DNA of 64,000 bases from contig JARWBI010000001.1 of the NCBI GenBank assembly GCA_029846755.1, positions 124,001 to 188,000 on the forward strand. Reading direction: 5' to 3'. Numbering within the stretch: the first letter of the stretch is position 1; the number at the start of each line of letters is the position of its first letter. The notes under the pieces were generated by a model that saw nothing but the letters and a program-made list of their open reading frames with translations, was not told where the DNA came from and did no database searches. The translations under genes were made by a program, and so were the position numbers. This DNA is from Falsirhodobacter flavus. GTDB taxonomy: Bacteria; Pseudomonadota; Alphaproteobacteria; Rhodobacterales; Rhodobacteraceae. Positions 8,083 to 15,291 of this stretch are shown piece after piece.

Positions 8083-8407
8083 ACCAATCGCGGGCCGGTC
8101 GCCGGTCGGCGTCCAGCAGCAGGCCATCGCCCGTCATGACTGGCAAGGCCAGCCCGCGCCGCACGGCATCCGCCACATCTTCGCGGTTGCGCACCCGCAT
8201 GCAGAAGCAGGACGCCTCTGAATCCACGGATCGCATGTCGGCGGCAAAGACCTCCGACATTATCGCCCGGTCGCCATTCCATGACAGCACGAAAGGCCGG
8301 ATGTCATGCTCGCGCACATAGGCGTGGATGCCGTCCACCCGATACAGAGAGTAGCCCCGCAACTGCGGCTGCGGGCGGCTCGACGCGATGGCGACGATCT
8401 CGCTCAT
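8081..8407 (-). CDS. Uncharacterised 108-residue protein coupled to pcs
   Basis: I do not recognise this family. The product starts MSEIVAIASSRPQ and has no signal peptide or membrane segment. It looks like a small globular alpha/beta protein, with a CFCMRVRNREDVADAV stretch in the middle and GDGLLLDADRRPARDW near the end. Its ATG overlaps the pcs stop (ATGA, 8407-8404), so it is translationally coupled to phosphatidylcholine synthase as the last gene of DUF484-xerC-pcs. The coding frame is supported by the junction and by the terminator directly at its stop. The function is unknown; a link to lipid metabolism is only guilt by association. Confidence 0.7.
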   Translation of the reverse strand: MSEIVAIASSRPQPQLRGYSLYRVDGIHAYVREHDIRPFVLSWNGDRAIMSEVFAADMRSVDSEASCFCMRVRNREDVADAVRRGLALPVMTGDGLLLDADRRPARDW

Positions 8408-9096
8408 GCCCGTTTCGGGAACAGTTCCTGCACGATCCCGGCGAACAGCAGATAGACCGATGTGACGACCAGCCCCCAATGTGCCCAGCTTTGCGGGTGG
8501 AAATCGACATGGATCGCCCATCCCGCGAACAGCACCCATGCCATTGCCACCGGCAGGGTGATCCACCGCCACCGCTCGGTCCGCACGGGGTGGACGAATT
8601 TCAGGTTGAGGAACATCGCCACCGTCAGCGCCAGCGAGATCAGCAGGATGGTCACCTCGCCCGGTTTTACGGCGAACAGGACGAGCACGACCATGTTCCA
8701 GCAGCCCGGGAAGCCCGCAAAGCTGTAATCCTTGGTCTTCATCCGCGTATCGGCGAAATAGATGACCGAGCCATAGACGATCAGGATGATCGTCAGCCAT
8801 CCTTCCCAGCCGTCCAGAAGGCCCGATTTGAACAGGGCATAGGCGGGGATGAACACATAGGTCAGATAGTCGATGATGAGGTCCATCAGGACCCCGTCAT
8901 AGTTCGGCCAGTTGCGCGTCACGTCGTATCGCCGCGCCAGCGGGCCGTCGATCCCGTCGACGATCAGCGCCACCACCAGCCACAGGAACATCAGGGACCA
9001 CTTCTCCTCGACCGCGGCGAGCATGGCCAGCATCGACAGGACCGCGCCGGTGGCGGTCAGAAGGTGGACGGAGAGGGCTTTGATGCGAAGATCCAT
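8404..9096 (-). CDS. pcs: Phosphatidylcholine synthase
   Basis: This 230-residue multi-spanning inner-membrane enzyme condenses CDP-diacylglycerol with choline to give phosphatidylcholine and CMP. The CDP-alcohol phosphotransferase motif is seen as DGIDGPLARRYD followed by YDGVLMDLIID, with about eight hydrophobic segments. The start at 9096 (MDLRIKALS) matches the usual family N-terminus; an ATG at 9132 would add 12 residues and abut xerC. The choline uptake system choXWV lies about 9 kb away in the same window and could supply the substrate. It is downstream of xerC and coupled to a small unknown gene. Confidence 0.9.
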   Translation of the reverse strand: MDLRIKALSVHLLTATGAVLSMLAMLAAVEEKWSLMFLWLVVALIVDGIDGPLARRYDVTRNWPNYDGVLMDLIIDYLTYVFIPAYALFKSGLLDGWEGWLTIILIVYGSVIYFADTRMKTKDYSFAGFPGCWNMVVLVLFAVKPGEVTILLISLALTVAMFLNLKFVHPVRTERWRWITLPVAMAWVLFAGWAIHVDFHPQSWAHWGLVVTSVYLLFAGIVQELFPKRA

Positions 9097-9133
9097 GGCG
9101 GGGATGATGGCCTTTCGGGGCAGGGGTGGCAAG

Positions 9134-10045
9134 TCAGGCGCGCGGATGGGCGCGGGAATAGACTTCCATCAGCCGCGCACTGTCCACCGAAGTATAGACC
9201 TGGGTGGAGGAAAGCGAGGCGTGGCCAAGCAATGTCTGGATGGTGCGCAGATCGCCGCCCGCGTTCAGAAGATGCGTTGCAAAGGAATGGCGGAAGGCGT
9301 GGGGCGTGGCCGATGCCGGAAGGCCCAGCCGCGCACGGGCCTGCGCCACGGCCTTGGCGACGATGGCGGCGTTCAGCGGCCCGCCCCGCGCGCCGCGGAA
9401 GGTCGGGCCGGTCGTCAGATCGAACGGGCACAGGCGGACGTAATGGGCCACGGCCTCGCGCGCGATGGGCAGGGTGGGGATCAGCCGTTCCTTGCCGCCC
9501 TTGCCGGTAACGCGCAGCACTTCGGGCAGTTCGGTCCCGGTCAGGGCCAGCGCCTCGGATATCCGCAGGCCGCAGCCATACAGCAGCGTCACGACGGCCT
9601 GATCGCGGACGGCGATCCATTCCTCGGGGTGGCGGGCCACCTCGGTCATCATCTCTCGCGCGGCGGCTTCGGGCAGGGGGCGGGGCAGCGAGCGGCGATA
9701 TTTCGGCGCGCGGGCCGACAGCATGACGGTGGCGTCGCCCCCATGCCGTTCCACCAGCCAGTCGGTGAAGTTCTTGACCGCCGACAGCCGCCGCGCCAGC
9801 GACCGCGACCCCAGCCCCGAGGCGCGTTCGGATGCCATCCACGCCCGGATGTCGCCCTGCGGCACCGCGATCAGCGCCGGGATGCCGTAACCTTCGCCCC
9901 AGTGCCGCGCCAGAAAATCCAGCCAGCGCGTCACATCCGCGCCATAGGCCCTGACCGTCGCGGGCGAGCAGCCATCAAGGCTGCCCAGATGCAGCAGCCA
10001 GCGGCCCATCGCGTCGCGCGCGGCGGGGGGGATGGCAAGGCTCAT
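9134..10045 (-). CDS. xerC: Tyrosine recombinase XerC
   Basis: This 303-residue site-specific recombinase has an N-terminal SAM-like core-binding domain (about 10-95) and a C-terminal catalytic domain. The active-site residues are visible: Arg in GCGLRISEAL, Lys in GKGGKERLIP, His-x-x-Arg in PHAFRHSFATHLL, His in LLGHASLSSTQ and the nucleophile Tyr in QVYTSVD. With XerD it resolves chromosome dimers at dif during division. Its ATG overlaps the stop of the upstream DUF484 gene (10042-10045), the common dipZ-like gene pairing in proteobacteria, which argues for a housekeeping Xer rather than an integrase. No attachment site is seen nearby. Confidence 0.94.
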   Translation of the reverse strand: MSLAIPPAARDAMGRWLLHLGSLDGCSPATVRAYGADVTRWLDFLARHWGEGYGIPALIAVPQGDIRAWMASERASGLGSRSLARRLSAVKNFTDWLVERHGGDATVMLSARAPKYRRSLPRPLPEAAAREMMTEVARHPEEWIAVRDQAVVTLLYGCGLRISEALALTGTELPEVLRVTGKGGKERLIPTLPIAREAVAHYVRLCPFDLTTGPTFRGARGGPLNAAIVAKAVAQARARLGLPASATPHAFRHSFATHLLNAGGDLRTIQTLLGHASLSSTQVYTSVDSARLMEVYSRAHPRA

Positions 10046-10737
10046 GACAGCCAGCGGCGCATCACGCGCTCGAACACCCCGGCGAAGAAGGTCAGCAGGT
10101 CGGCGCCTTGGGTCGCCTTGAACTGTTCGGGGTCTTCGGACCCCATCGCCAGCATCCCCGGCAGCCGTCCACGCCCGAGGTCCAGCACCAAAAGCGCCTC
10201 GGACCGGATCCAGCCCGCATGGTCGCCATAGACGGCCTCGGATCCCTGATCGGTCTGGCGCAGGGTCACACGCCGGTCGCGCAGGGATCGCCCGCCCGCG
10301 ACGTAATCGGCCACCAGCCCCGGCTCCACCATCCGCAGAACGTCCAGCTTGCCCAAGGCCGGGTCTGCCCCTTGCGAGGTTTCCAGCACCAGCCGCATGT
10401 GATCGACCCGCAGCGTGTCCGACAATTCGCCCGACAGCATGGCCAGCAGCGCCGGAAAGCTGTGCGGGTCCAGCAGTTGCAGGATCGCGCGGTGGATCTG
10501 GTTCGTCCCGGCCAGATTTTCATAGGCCGCCGCGATGACCGAACGGTGGGTATCCTCCAGCCGGTCCAGCCGCGTCTCCAGCCGTTCCATGGCGATGCCG
10601 CGCATGTCGATCACGTTGGTGCCGCGCGCGGTATCGGTCGCGTCGATCAGCGCGCGCATCACGTCGCGATCCTCCAGCACCAGTTCGGGGGCCGAGATGA
10701 TCCGCTCGCGCAGCTGCGCAAGGATGGGGTCTGACAT
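10042..10737 (-). CDS. DUF484 family protein (GAF-like)
   Basis: This 231-residue soluble protein of the DUF484 family has a helical N-terminus (MSDPILAQLRERI) with a heptad-rich stretch around RLETRLDRLEDTHR, followed by a GAF-like sensor fold ending in the typical DLLTFFAGVFERVMRRWL. The biochemical role is unknown. It is almost always encoded immediately before xerC, and the ATGA overlap with xerC is seen here. The start at 10737 is taken because the conserved N-terminus begins there; an ATG 57 bases upstream would add an unconserved tail. It is divergent from gltX. Confidence 0.85.
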   Translation of the reverse strand: MSDPILAQLRERIISAPELVLEDRDVMRALIDATDTARGTNVIDMRGIAMERLETRLDRLEDTHRSVIAAAYENLAGTNQIHRAILQLLDPHSFPALLAMLSGELSDTLRVDHMRLVLETSQGADPALGKLDVLRMVEPGLVADYVAGGRSLRDRRVTLRQTDQGSEAVYGDHAGWIRSEALLVLDLGRGRLPGMLAMGSEDPEQFKATQGADLLTFFAGVFERVMRRWLS

Positions 10738-10853
10738 GCCTGCTCTCGTTCTTTTGTTTTGCGGCAGGGTAACGGCGGAAGCCCCTTGCCGCAATGGTGG
10801 ACAAGGCGGGCCTTCTGTGAAACAGGTTCGCGCGAAGAACCGGAGAGTTTTCC

Positions 10854-12179
10854 ATGACCGTCGTCACCCGTTTCGCCCCTTCGCCCACCGGCTATATCCA
10901 CGTGGGCAACCTTCGCACCGCGCTGATGAACTGGATGATCGCCCGCAAGGCTGGCGGCACCTTCATCCTGCGGCTTGACGACACGGACCAGGAACGCTCG
11001 AAGCAGGAATATGTCGACGCGCTGAAGGAAGACCTCGAATGGCTGGGCCTGACCTGGGACCGTGAGGAGACGCAGTCGGCGCGGCTGGAGCGGTATGCCG
11101 AGGCGGCGCAACAGCTGAAGGATGCGGGGCGGTTCTATGAATGCTTTGAATCCCCGACCGATCTGGACCTGAAGCGCAAGAAGCTGCTGAATATGGGCAA
11201 GCCCCCGGTCTATGACCGTGCGGCGCTGAAGCTGACGGACGAGGAAAAGGATCGTCTGCGCCAGAAGGACGGCGGCTATTGGCGCTTCCTTCTGGATCAG
11301 GAGCGGATCGAGTGGACGGACGGCATCCTTGGCCCGATCTCCATCGACGCGGCTTCGGTGTCGGACCCGGTGCTGATCCGCGCGGACGGGCAGGTGCTAT
11401 ATACCTTCGCGTCGTCGGTCGATGACATCGACATGGGCGTTTCGTTCATCGTGCGCGGGGCGGATCACGTCACCAACACGGCGACGCAGATCCAGATCAT
11501 GAAGTCGATGGGCGGCACACCCCCCGATTTCGCGCACCATTCGCTGCTGACCGGCCCGCAGGGCGAGGCGCTGTCGAAACGCCTCGGCACCCTGTCGCTG
11601 CGCGATCTGCGCGCGCGGGGGGTGGAGCCGATGGCGCTTTTGTCGATGATGGCGCGGCTGGGCTCGTCCAAACCGATCGAGGTGGCGCGGACCCATGACG
11701 AACTGATCGCCGGGTTCGACATCGGCAGCTTCGGCGCAGCGCCGACCAAGTTCGATGCCGAGGATCTGTTCCCGCTGACCAAGCAATGGGTGCAGGGGCT
11801 TTCGTTCAACGAGGTCGCGCCGAAGATCGGCGCCATCGGCGTTCCCGCCCCGCTGGCCGAAGGGTTCTGGCGCGTCGCCAAGGACAACGTGACGGTGTTG
11901 GACGACCTGAAGGGCTGGTGGCAACTGTTCCACGAAGGCGCCGAGCCACAGATCGACCCCGAAGATGCCGAGTTCGTCGCGCAAGCGCTGGCACTGCTGC
12001 CGGAAGGGCCGTTCACGCAGGCCACTTGGGGCGAATGGACCGCCGCCGTGAAGGAGGCGACGGGCCGGAAGGGCAAGGGGCTGTTCATGCCGCTGCGCAA
12101 GGCACTGACCGGACAGGCGCATGGGCCGGACATGTCGGACGTGATGCCGCTGCTTCAGCGGGTCCGTGCAAAGGAATAA
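10854..12179 (+). CDS. gltX: Glutamyl-tRNA synthetase
   Basis: This 441-residue class I synthetase attaches glutamate to tRNA. The HIGH-type motif is seen in FAPSPTGYIHVGNLRTAL (residues 7-24) and the KMSKS-type motif in ALSKRLGTLSL. At 441 residues it is of the shorter alphaproteobacterial GltX2 type. That type may aminoacylate tRNA-Gln as substrate for GatCAB, but this is not visible from sequence. GGAGAG lies eight bases before the ATG. It stands alone between a divergent DUF484 gene and a bidirectional terminator. Confidence 0.96.
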   Translation: MTVVTRFAPSPTGYIHVGNLRTALMNWMIARKAGGTFILRLDDTDQERSKQEYVDALKEDLEWLGLTWDREETQSARLERYAEAAQQLKDAGRFYECFESPTDLDLKRKKLLNMGKPPVYDRAALKLTDEEKDRLRQKDGGYWRFLLDQERIEWTDGILGPISIDAASVSDPVLIRADGQVLYTFASSVDDIDMGVSFIVRGADHVTNTATQIQIMKSMGGTPPDFAHHSLLTGPQGEALSKRLGTLSLRDLRARGVEPMALLSMMARLGSSKPIEVARTHDELIAGFDIGSFGAAPTKFDAEDLFPLTKQWVQGLSFNEVAPKIGAIGVPAPLAEGFWRVAKDNVTVLDDLKGWWQLFHEGAEPQIDPEDAEFVAQALALLPEGPFTQATWGEWTAAVKEATGRKGKGLFMPLRKALTGQAHGPDMSDVMPLLQRVRAKE

Positions 12180-12181
12180 GG

Positions 12182-12207
12182 AAAAGGCCCCCACGGGGGC
12201 CTTTTTT
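12182..12207. terminator. Bidirectional terminator between gltX and bioY
   Basis: AAAAGGCCCCC (12182-12192), a two-base AC apex and GGGGGCCTTTT (12195-12205), followed by further T to 12207. It serves gltX on the plus strand and, through the A tract, the bioMNY operon on the minus strand. Confidence 0.9.
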
Positions 12208-12755
12208 CATGCCCGCGACAGGATCGCTTGCGGGCGCGCGCGGGCCAGCGAGCGGGTGATCGCCGCCGCCAGAACCGCCTTCAGGATGTCGCCCGGCAGG
12301 AACACCGCCATCGCGGCGGTTGCGGTGGCAAAGGACGTCTCCTTGGTGGCGAACAGCACCAATCCGGTGATCCCGAAGGCGTAAAGCACCGGGATCGCGC
12401 CGAAGACCGAGGCGACGAAGGACACCGTGCCGATCCCCGCGCGCCAGCGTTCGACGATCCAGCCGATGACGAAGGCCGCGACCGGGAAGCCGATCAAAAA
12501 GCCCGCAGACGGGCCAAAGAACGGCGCAAGGCCCCCGCGCCCGCCCGACAGGATCGGCAGGCCCATTGCCGCCACGGCCAGATAGAGCAGAACGGCCAGC
12601 GCCCCGCGTTTCGCGCCCAGCACCGTGCCGCACAGCATGGTGCCAAGCCCCTGCGCCGTGATCGGCACGCCGAAGGGCAGGTGGACCTGCGGCACCAGCG
12701 TCAGAACCGCGATCAGCGCGGCGAACAGCGCGATCATCGAAAGGTTGCGTTCCAT
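12207..12755 (-). CDS. bioY: Biotin transporter substrate-binding subunit BioY
   Basis: This 182-residue membrane protein, with about six helices, binds biotin with high affinity as the S-component of an ECF transporter. Family motifs seen are VPITAQGLGTMLCG, GLPILSGGRGGLAPFFGPS and FLPGDILKAVLAA. It is the third gene of bioM-bioN-bioY, the complete energised form of the system. The start at 12755 has an ideal AAGGAGG; an in-frame ATG at 12779 overlaps the bioN stop as ATGA and would add eight residues. No biotin synthesis genes are in the window. Confidence 0.94.
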   Translation of the reverse strand: MERNLSMIALFAALIAVLTLVPQVHLPFGVPITAQGLGTMLCGTVLGAKRGALAVLLYLAVAAMGLPILSGGRGGLAPFFGPSAGFLIGFPVAAFVIGWIVERWRAGIGTVSFVASVFGAIPVLYAFGITGLVLFATKETSFATATAAMAVFLPGDILKAVLAAAITRSLARARPQAILSRA

Positions 12756-12775
12756 GTATCCTCCTTGCGACGAAT

Positions 12776-13375
12776 TCATGACAGCCCGCCGCGTGCGCGC
12801 AATGCTTCCGACACCTGCTCGGCATCGTCAAGCGCGGCGAGCGCGGCAGGCATGACGATGCGCCAGCCCGGACGGCGGCGCGACCGCGCGCGCCACGCGT
12901 CGCCGATCTGCGCGACGCGGGTGGACATGACCGGGATGAAGCGGATCATCAGCGCGATGGCCAGCGCCAGCGCCTCGGGGCGCAGACCGATATGGCGCAG
13001 TGGGGCGGCGATGCGCTGCACCACCGCGATCATCTGGTCCAGCCGCGTGGTCATGGTGACAAGGTTTGCCGCCGCCATCGCGACCAGCATCCGCAGGATC
13101 ATCACGAGCCCCGCCTCGGGCGCGTTCAGCCACAGGTGCCATGCCATCAGAACCACCGCCAGGGGCAGCACGGGCCGCATCACCCGCAGCCCGTGCCGTG
13201 CGAAACCCGCGCCGCCCGCCGCGAACAGCAGCGCCACCGCCAGCAGCAGGCCCGCCAACGGCAGCGGGTTCGACAGCGCCATCGTCACCCCTGCCACCAG
13301 CAGCAGCGCCAGCAGCTTCGGCCCCGCCGGGATGCGGTGGAACGGCGTGCGGATGGGCGAGGTGAGGCTCAGCAC
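12776..13375 (-). CDS. bioN: ECF transporter transmembrane subunit BioN
   Basis: This 199-residue T-component couples ATP hydrolysis by BioM to biotin uptake by BioY. It has four or five hydrophobic helices. The coupling-helix region is visible as AWRARSRRRPGWR, with the Ala-Arg-Ser coupling motif of ECF T-components. The start is a GTG at 13375 overlapping the bioM stop (GTGCTGA), chosen because the conserved protein begins there and translational coupling is typical; longer frames upstream run through bioM. The operon order is bioM, bioN, bioY. Confidence 0.88.
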   Translation of the reverse strand: MLSLTSPIRTPFHRIPAGPKLLALLLVAGVTMALSNPLPLAGLLLAVALLFAAGGAGFARHGLRVMRPVLPLAVVLMAWHLWLNAPEAGLVMILRMLVAMAAANLVTMTTRLDQMIAVVQRIAAPLRHIGLRPEALALAIALMIRFIPVMSTRVAQIGDAWRARSRRRPGWRIVMPAALAALDDAEQVSEALRARGGLS

Positions 13376-14061
13376 AGCATCGCGTCCGAACCCTCGGACA
13401 GGCGGGCCATTTCCGCCGTGAAGGCGGGCAGCACGGTATCGGGCGCGCCGTCCATCCTGAGCCGCCCCTCGTCGATCCACAGCACCCGCTCGCAGCCATT
13501 CGTCGCCGCCGGATCATGGGTGATCGTGACAAGCCGCTGCGGCAGGGCGGCCAGCCGCCGCGCCAGCCGCGCCTGCGTCGGCAGATCAAGGCCCGCAAAG
13601 GGTTCGTCCAGCAGGATCGTCTCCGGCTGCATCAGCAGGATCGACATCAGGCACAGGTATTGCTTCTGCCCCTGCGACAGGCTTTGCGTCGGCGCGTCGG
13701 CCCAATGGCTGCGCCCTTCGGCGGCCAGCAGCGATGCCACGGCGGCGGTGTCCCGGCCCATCTGGCGCAGTCCGAAGGACAGCTCCTCGGCCACGGTGGG
13801 GAAAAGGATCTGGTGGTCGGGGTTCTGAAACAGGATGCCGATGCGCGACAGCATCGCGCGGCGGTTGCTCGGTGCCGTGCCGTCCACCGTCACCCGCCCC
13901 GAGGTCGGCGCGATCAGCCCCGCCATCAGCCGCAGCAGCGTCGTCTTGCCCGATCCGTTGCGTCCGATGATCGCGATGCGGCGTTCGTCCAAGCGGGCCG
14001 AGATGCCGTGCAGGATCGTCCGCCCCTGAATGGCGAAGGTAGCGTCGTCAAGGTGGATCAT
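13369..14061 (-). CDS. bioM: Biotin ECF transporter ATPase BioM
   Basis: This 230-residue ABC ATPase has Walker A GRNGSGKTT, the Q loop FQNPDHQI, signature LSQGQKQ, Walker B TILLDEP and the switch His in VTITHD. It drives biotin uptake with BioN and BioY encoded directly downstream. The start at 14061 (MIHLDDATF) has AGCAGGG upstream; an ATG 27 bases earlier would add an unconserved stretch. No BioR-type palindrome was recognised in the roughly 100 bases shared with divergent dprA. Confidence 0.93.
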   Translation of the reverse strand: MIHLDDATFAIQGRTILHGISARLDERRIAIIGRNGSGKTTLLRLMAGLIAPTSGRVTVDGTAPSNRRAMLSRIGILFQNPDHQILFPTVAEELSFGLRQMGRDTAAVASLLAAEGRSHWADAPTQSLSQGQKQYLCLMSILLMQPETILLDEPFAGLDLPTQARLARRLAALPQRLVTITHDPAATNGCERVLWIDEGRLRMDGAPDTVLPAFTAEMARLSEGSDAMLC

Positions 14062-14165
14062 CGTTTGGCCCTGCTGCAATTCGGGCATACTGCCCCCGAA
14101 CGGAGGGCGGGTTCAAGCGGGCGGGCGTTAACGCCGGGTTAACCTTCGCGCGGGATTGAAGGGCG

Positions 14166-15230
14166 ATGGAACAGAATGCGCTGAACATGCTGCGGTTGAT
14201 TCGGTCGCGCCGAGTGGGGGCGTTGACGTTCCACCGGCTGCTGTCCGAACATGGCGGTGCGGCGGCGGCGCTGGACGCGCTGCCCGGAATCGCGCGGGCG
14301 GCAGGGGTCAGCGGGTATGAGGCCTGCCCCGAAGGCGTCGCGCGGGCCGAGATCGCGAAGGGTCACGCGGCGGGCGCGCGGCTGTTGTGCTTCGGGGACG
14401 CGGATTATCCTGGATCGCTGGCGGATTTGCCGGATGCGCCTGCGGTGCTTTGGGCGATCGGCGACGTAACGTTGCTGTCGCGGCCGATGGTGGCGCTGGT
14501 GGGGGCGCGGAACGCCTCCAGCCTTGGCATCCGCATGGCGCGGAAGCTGGCGTGGAGCTTGGGCGAGGCGGGGCATGTCGTCGTCTCCGGCCTCGCGCGC
14601 GGTATCGATGCCGAGGCGCATGAGGCTGCGCTGGACAGCGGCACGGTCGCCGTGCTGGGCGGCGGCGTGGATGTCGTCTATCCGCAGGAGAATGCGGGGC
14701 TGCACGCGCGGATCGCGCAAAAGGGCTGCATCCTGTCGGAACAGCCGCCGGGGACCGAACCGCAGGCGCGGCATTTCCCGCTGCGCAACCGAATCGTGTC
14801 GGGGATTTCGCGCGGCGTCGTGGTGGTGGAGGCGGCGGCGCGGTCGGGCAGCCTGATCACGGCGCGCAACGCGCTGGATCAGGGGCGCGACGTGTTCGCG
14901 GTGCCGGGCCATCCGTTCGACGCGCGGGCGGCGGGCTGCAACCTGCTGATCCGCGAGGGGGCCGTGCTGGTCCGTTCCGCCGCCGATGTGATCGAGGGGA
15001 CGGGCCATGTCCAGCGCACGCTACCGCTGGAACAGCCCGCCCCAAAGGTCGATCCGGGACCGCTGGACGGGCGCATCCTGTCGCTGCTGGGCCCCAGCCC
15101 GGTGGCCGAGGATCAACTGATCCGCGACCTTGGCCTGCCGGCCGAAATGCTGGCCCCGGCGCTGCTTTCGCTGGAACTGGACGGGGTGATCGAACGTCAG
15201 GCCGGGGGTCTGCTTGCGCGGGTCGGTTGA
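14166..15230 (+). CDS. dprA: DNA processing protein DprA
   Basis: This 354-residue protein has the DprA/Smf extended Rossmann domain (about 80-290) with the motifs LVGARNASSLG, VSGLARGIDAEAH, VLGGGVDVVYP and ARSGSLITARNAL. A winged-helix-like C-terminal segment (about 300-354) ends in LELDGVIERQAGG. DprA loads RecA on incoming single-stranded DNA during transformation. It precedes topA, a common arrangement. No other competence gene is in the window, so activity in natural transformation is only inferred. Confidence 0.93.
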   Translation: MEQNALNMLRLIRSRRVGALTFHRLLSEHGGAAAALDALPGIARAAGVSGYEACPEGVARAEIAKGHAAGARLLCFGDADYPGSLADLPDAPAVLWAIGDVTLLSRPMVALVGARNASSLGIRMARKLAWSLGEAGHVVVSGLARGIDAEAHEAALDSGTVAVLGGGVDVVYPQENAGLHARIAQKGCILSEQPPGTEPQARHFPLRNRIVSGISRGVVVVEAAARSGSLITARNALDQGRDVFAVPGHPFDARAAGCNLLIREGAVLVRSAADVIEGTGHVQRTLPLEQPAPKVDPGPLDGRILSLLGPSPVAEDQLIRDLGLPAEMLAPALLSLELDGVIERQAGGLLARVG

Positions 15231-15291
15231 CAAACCCCCGGCTTCATCCCCATGTAGCCGCGCTGTCGAGCAAAGAAAAATGGGTGGGTGA

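Noticed and set aside
9134-10045. Integrase of a mobile element
   Set aside because: The tyrosine recombinase has the housekeeping XerC context (coupled to DUF484) and no attachment site or cargo nearby.
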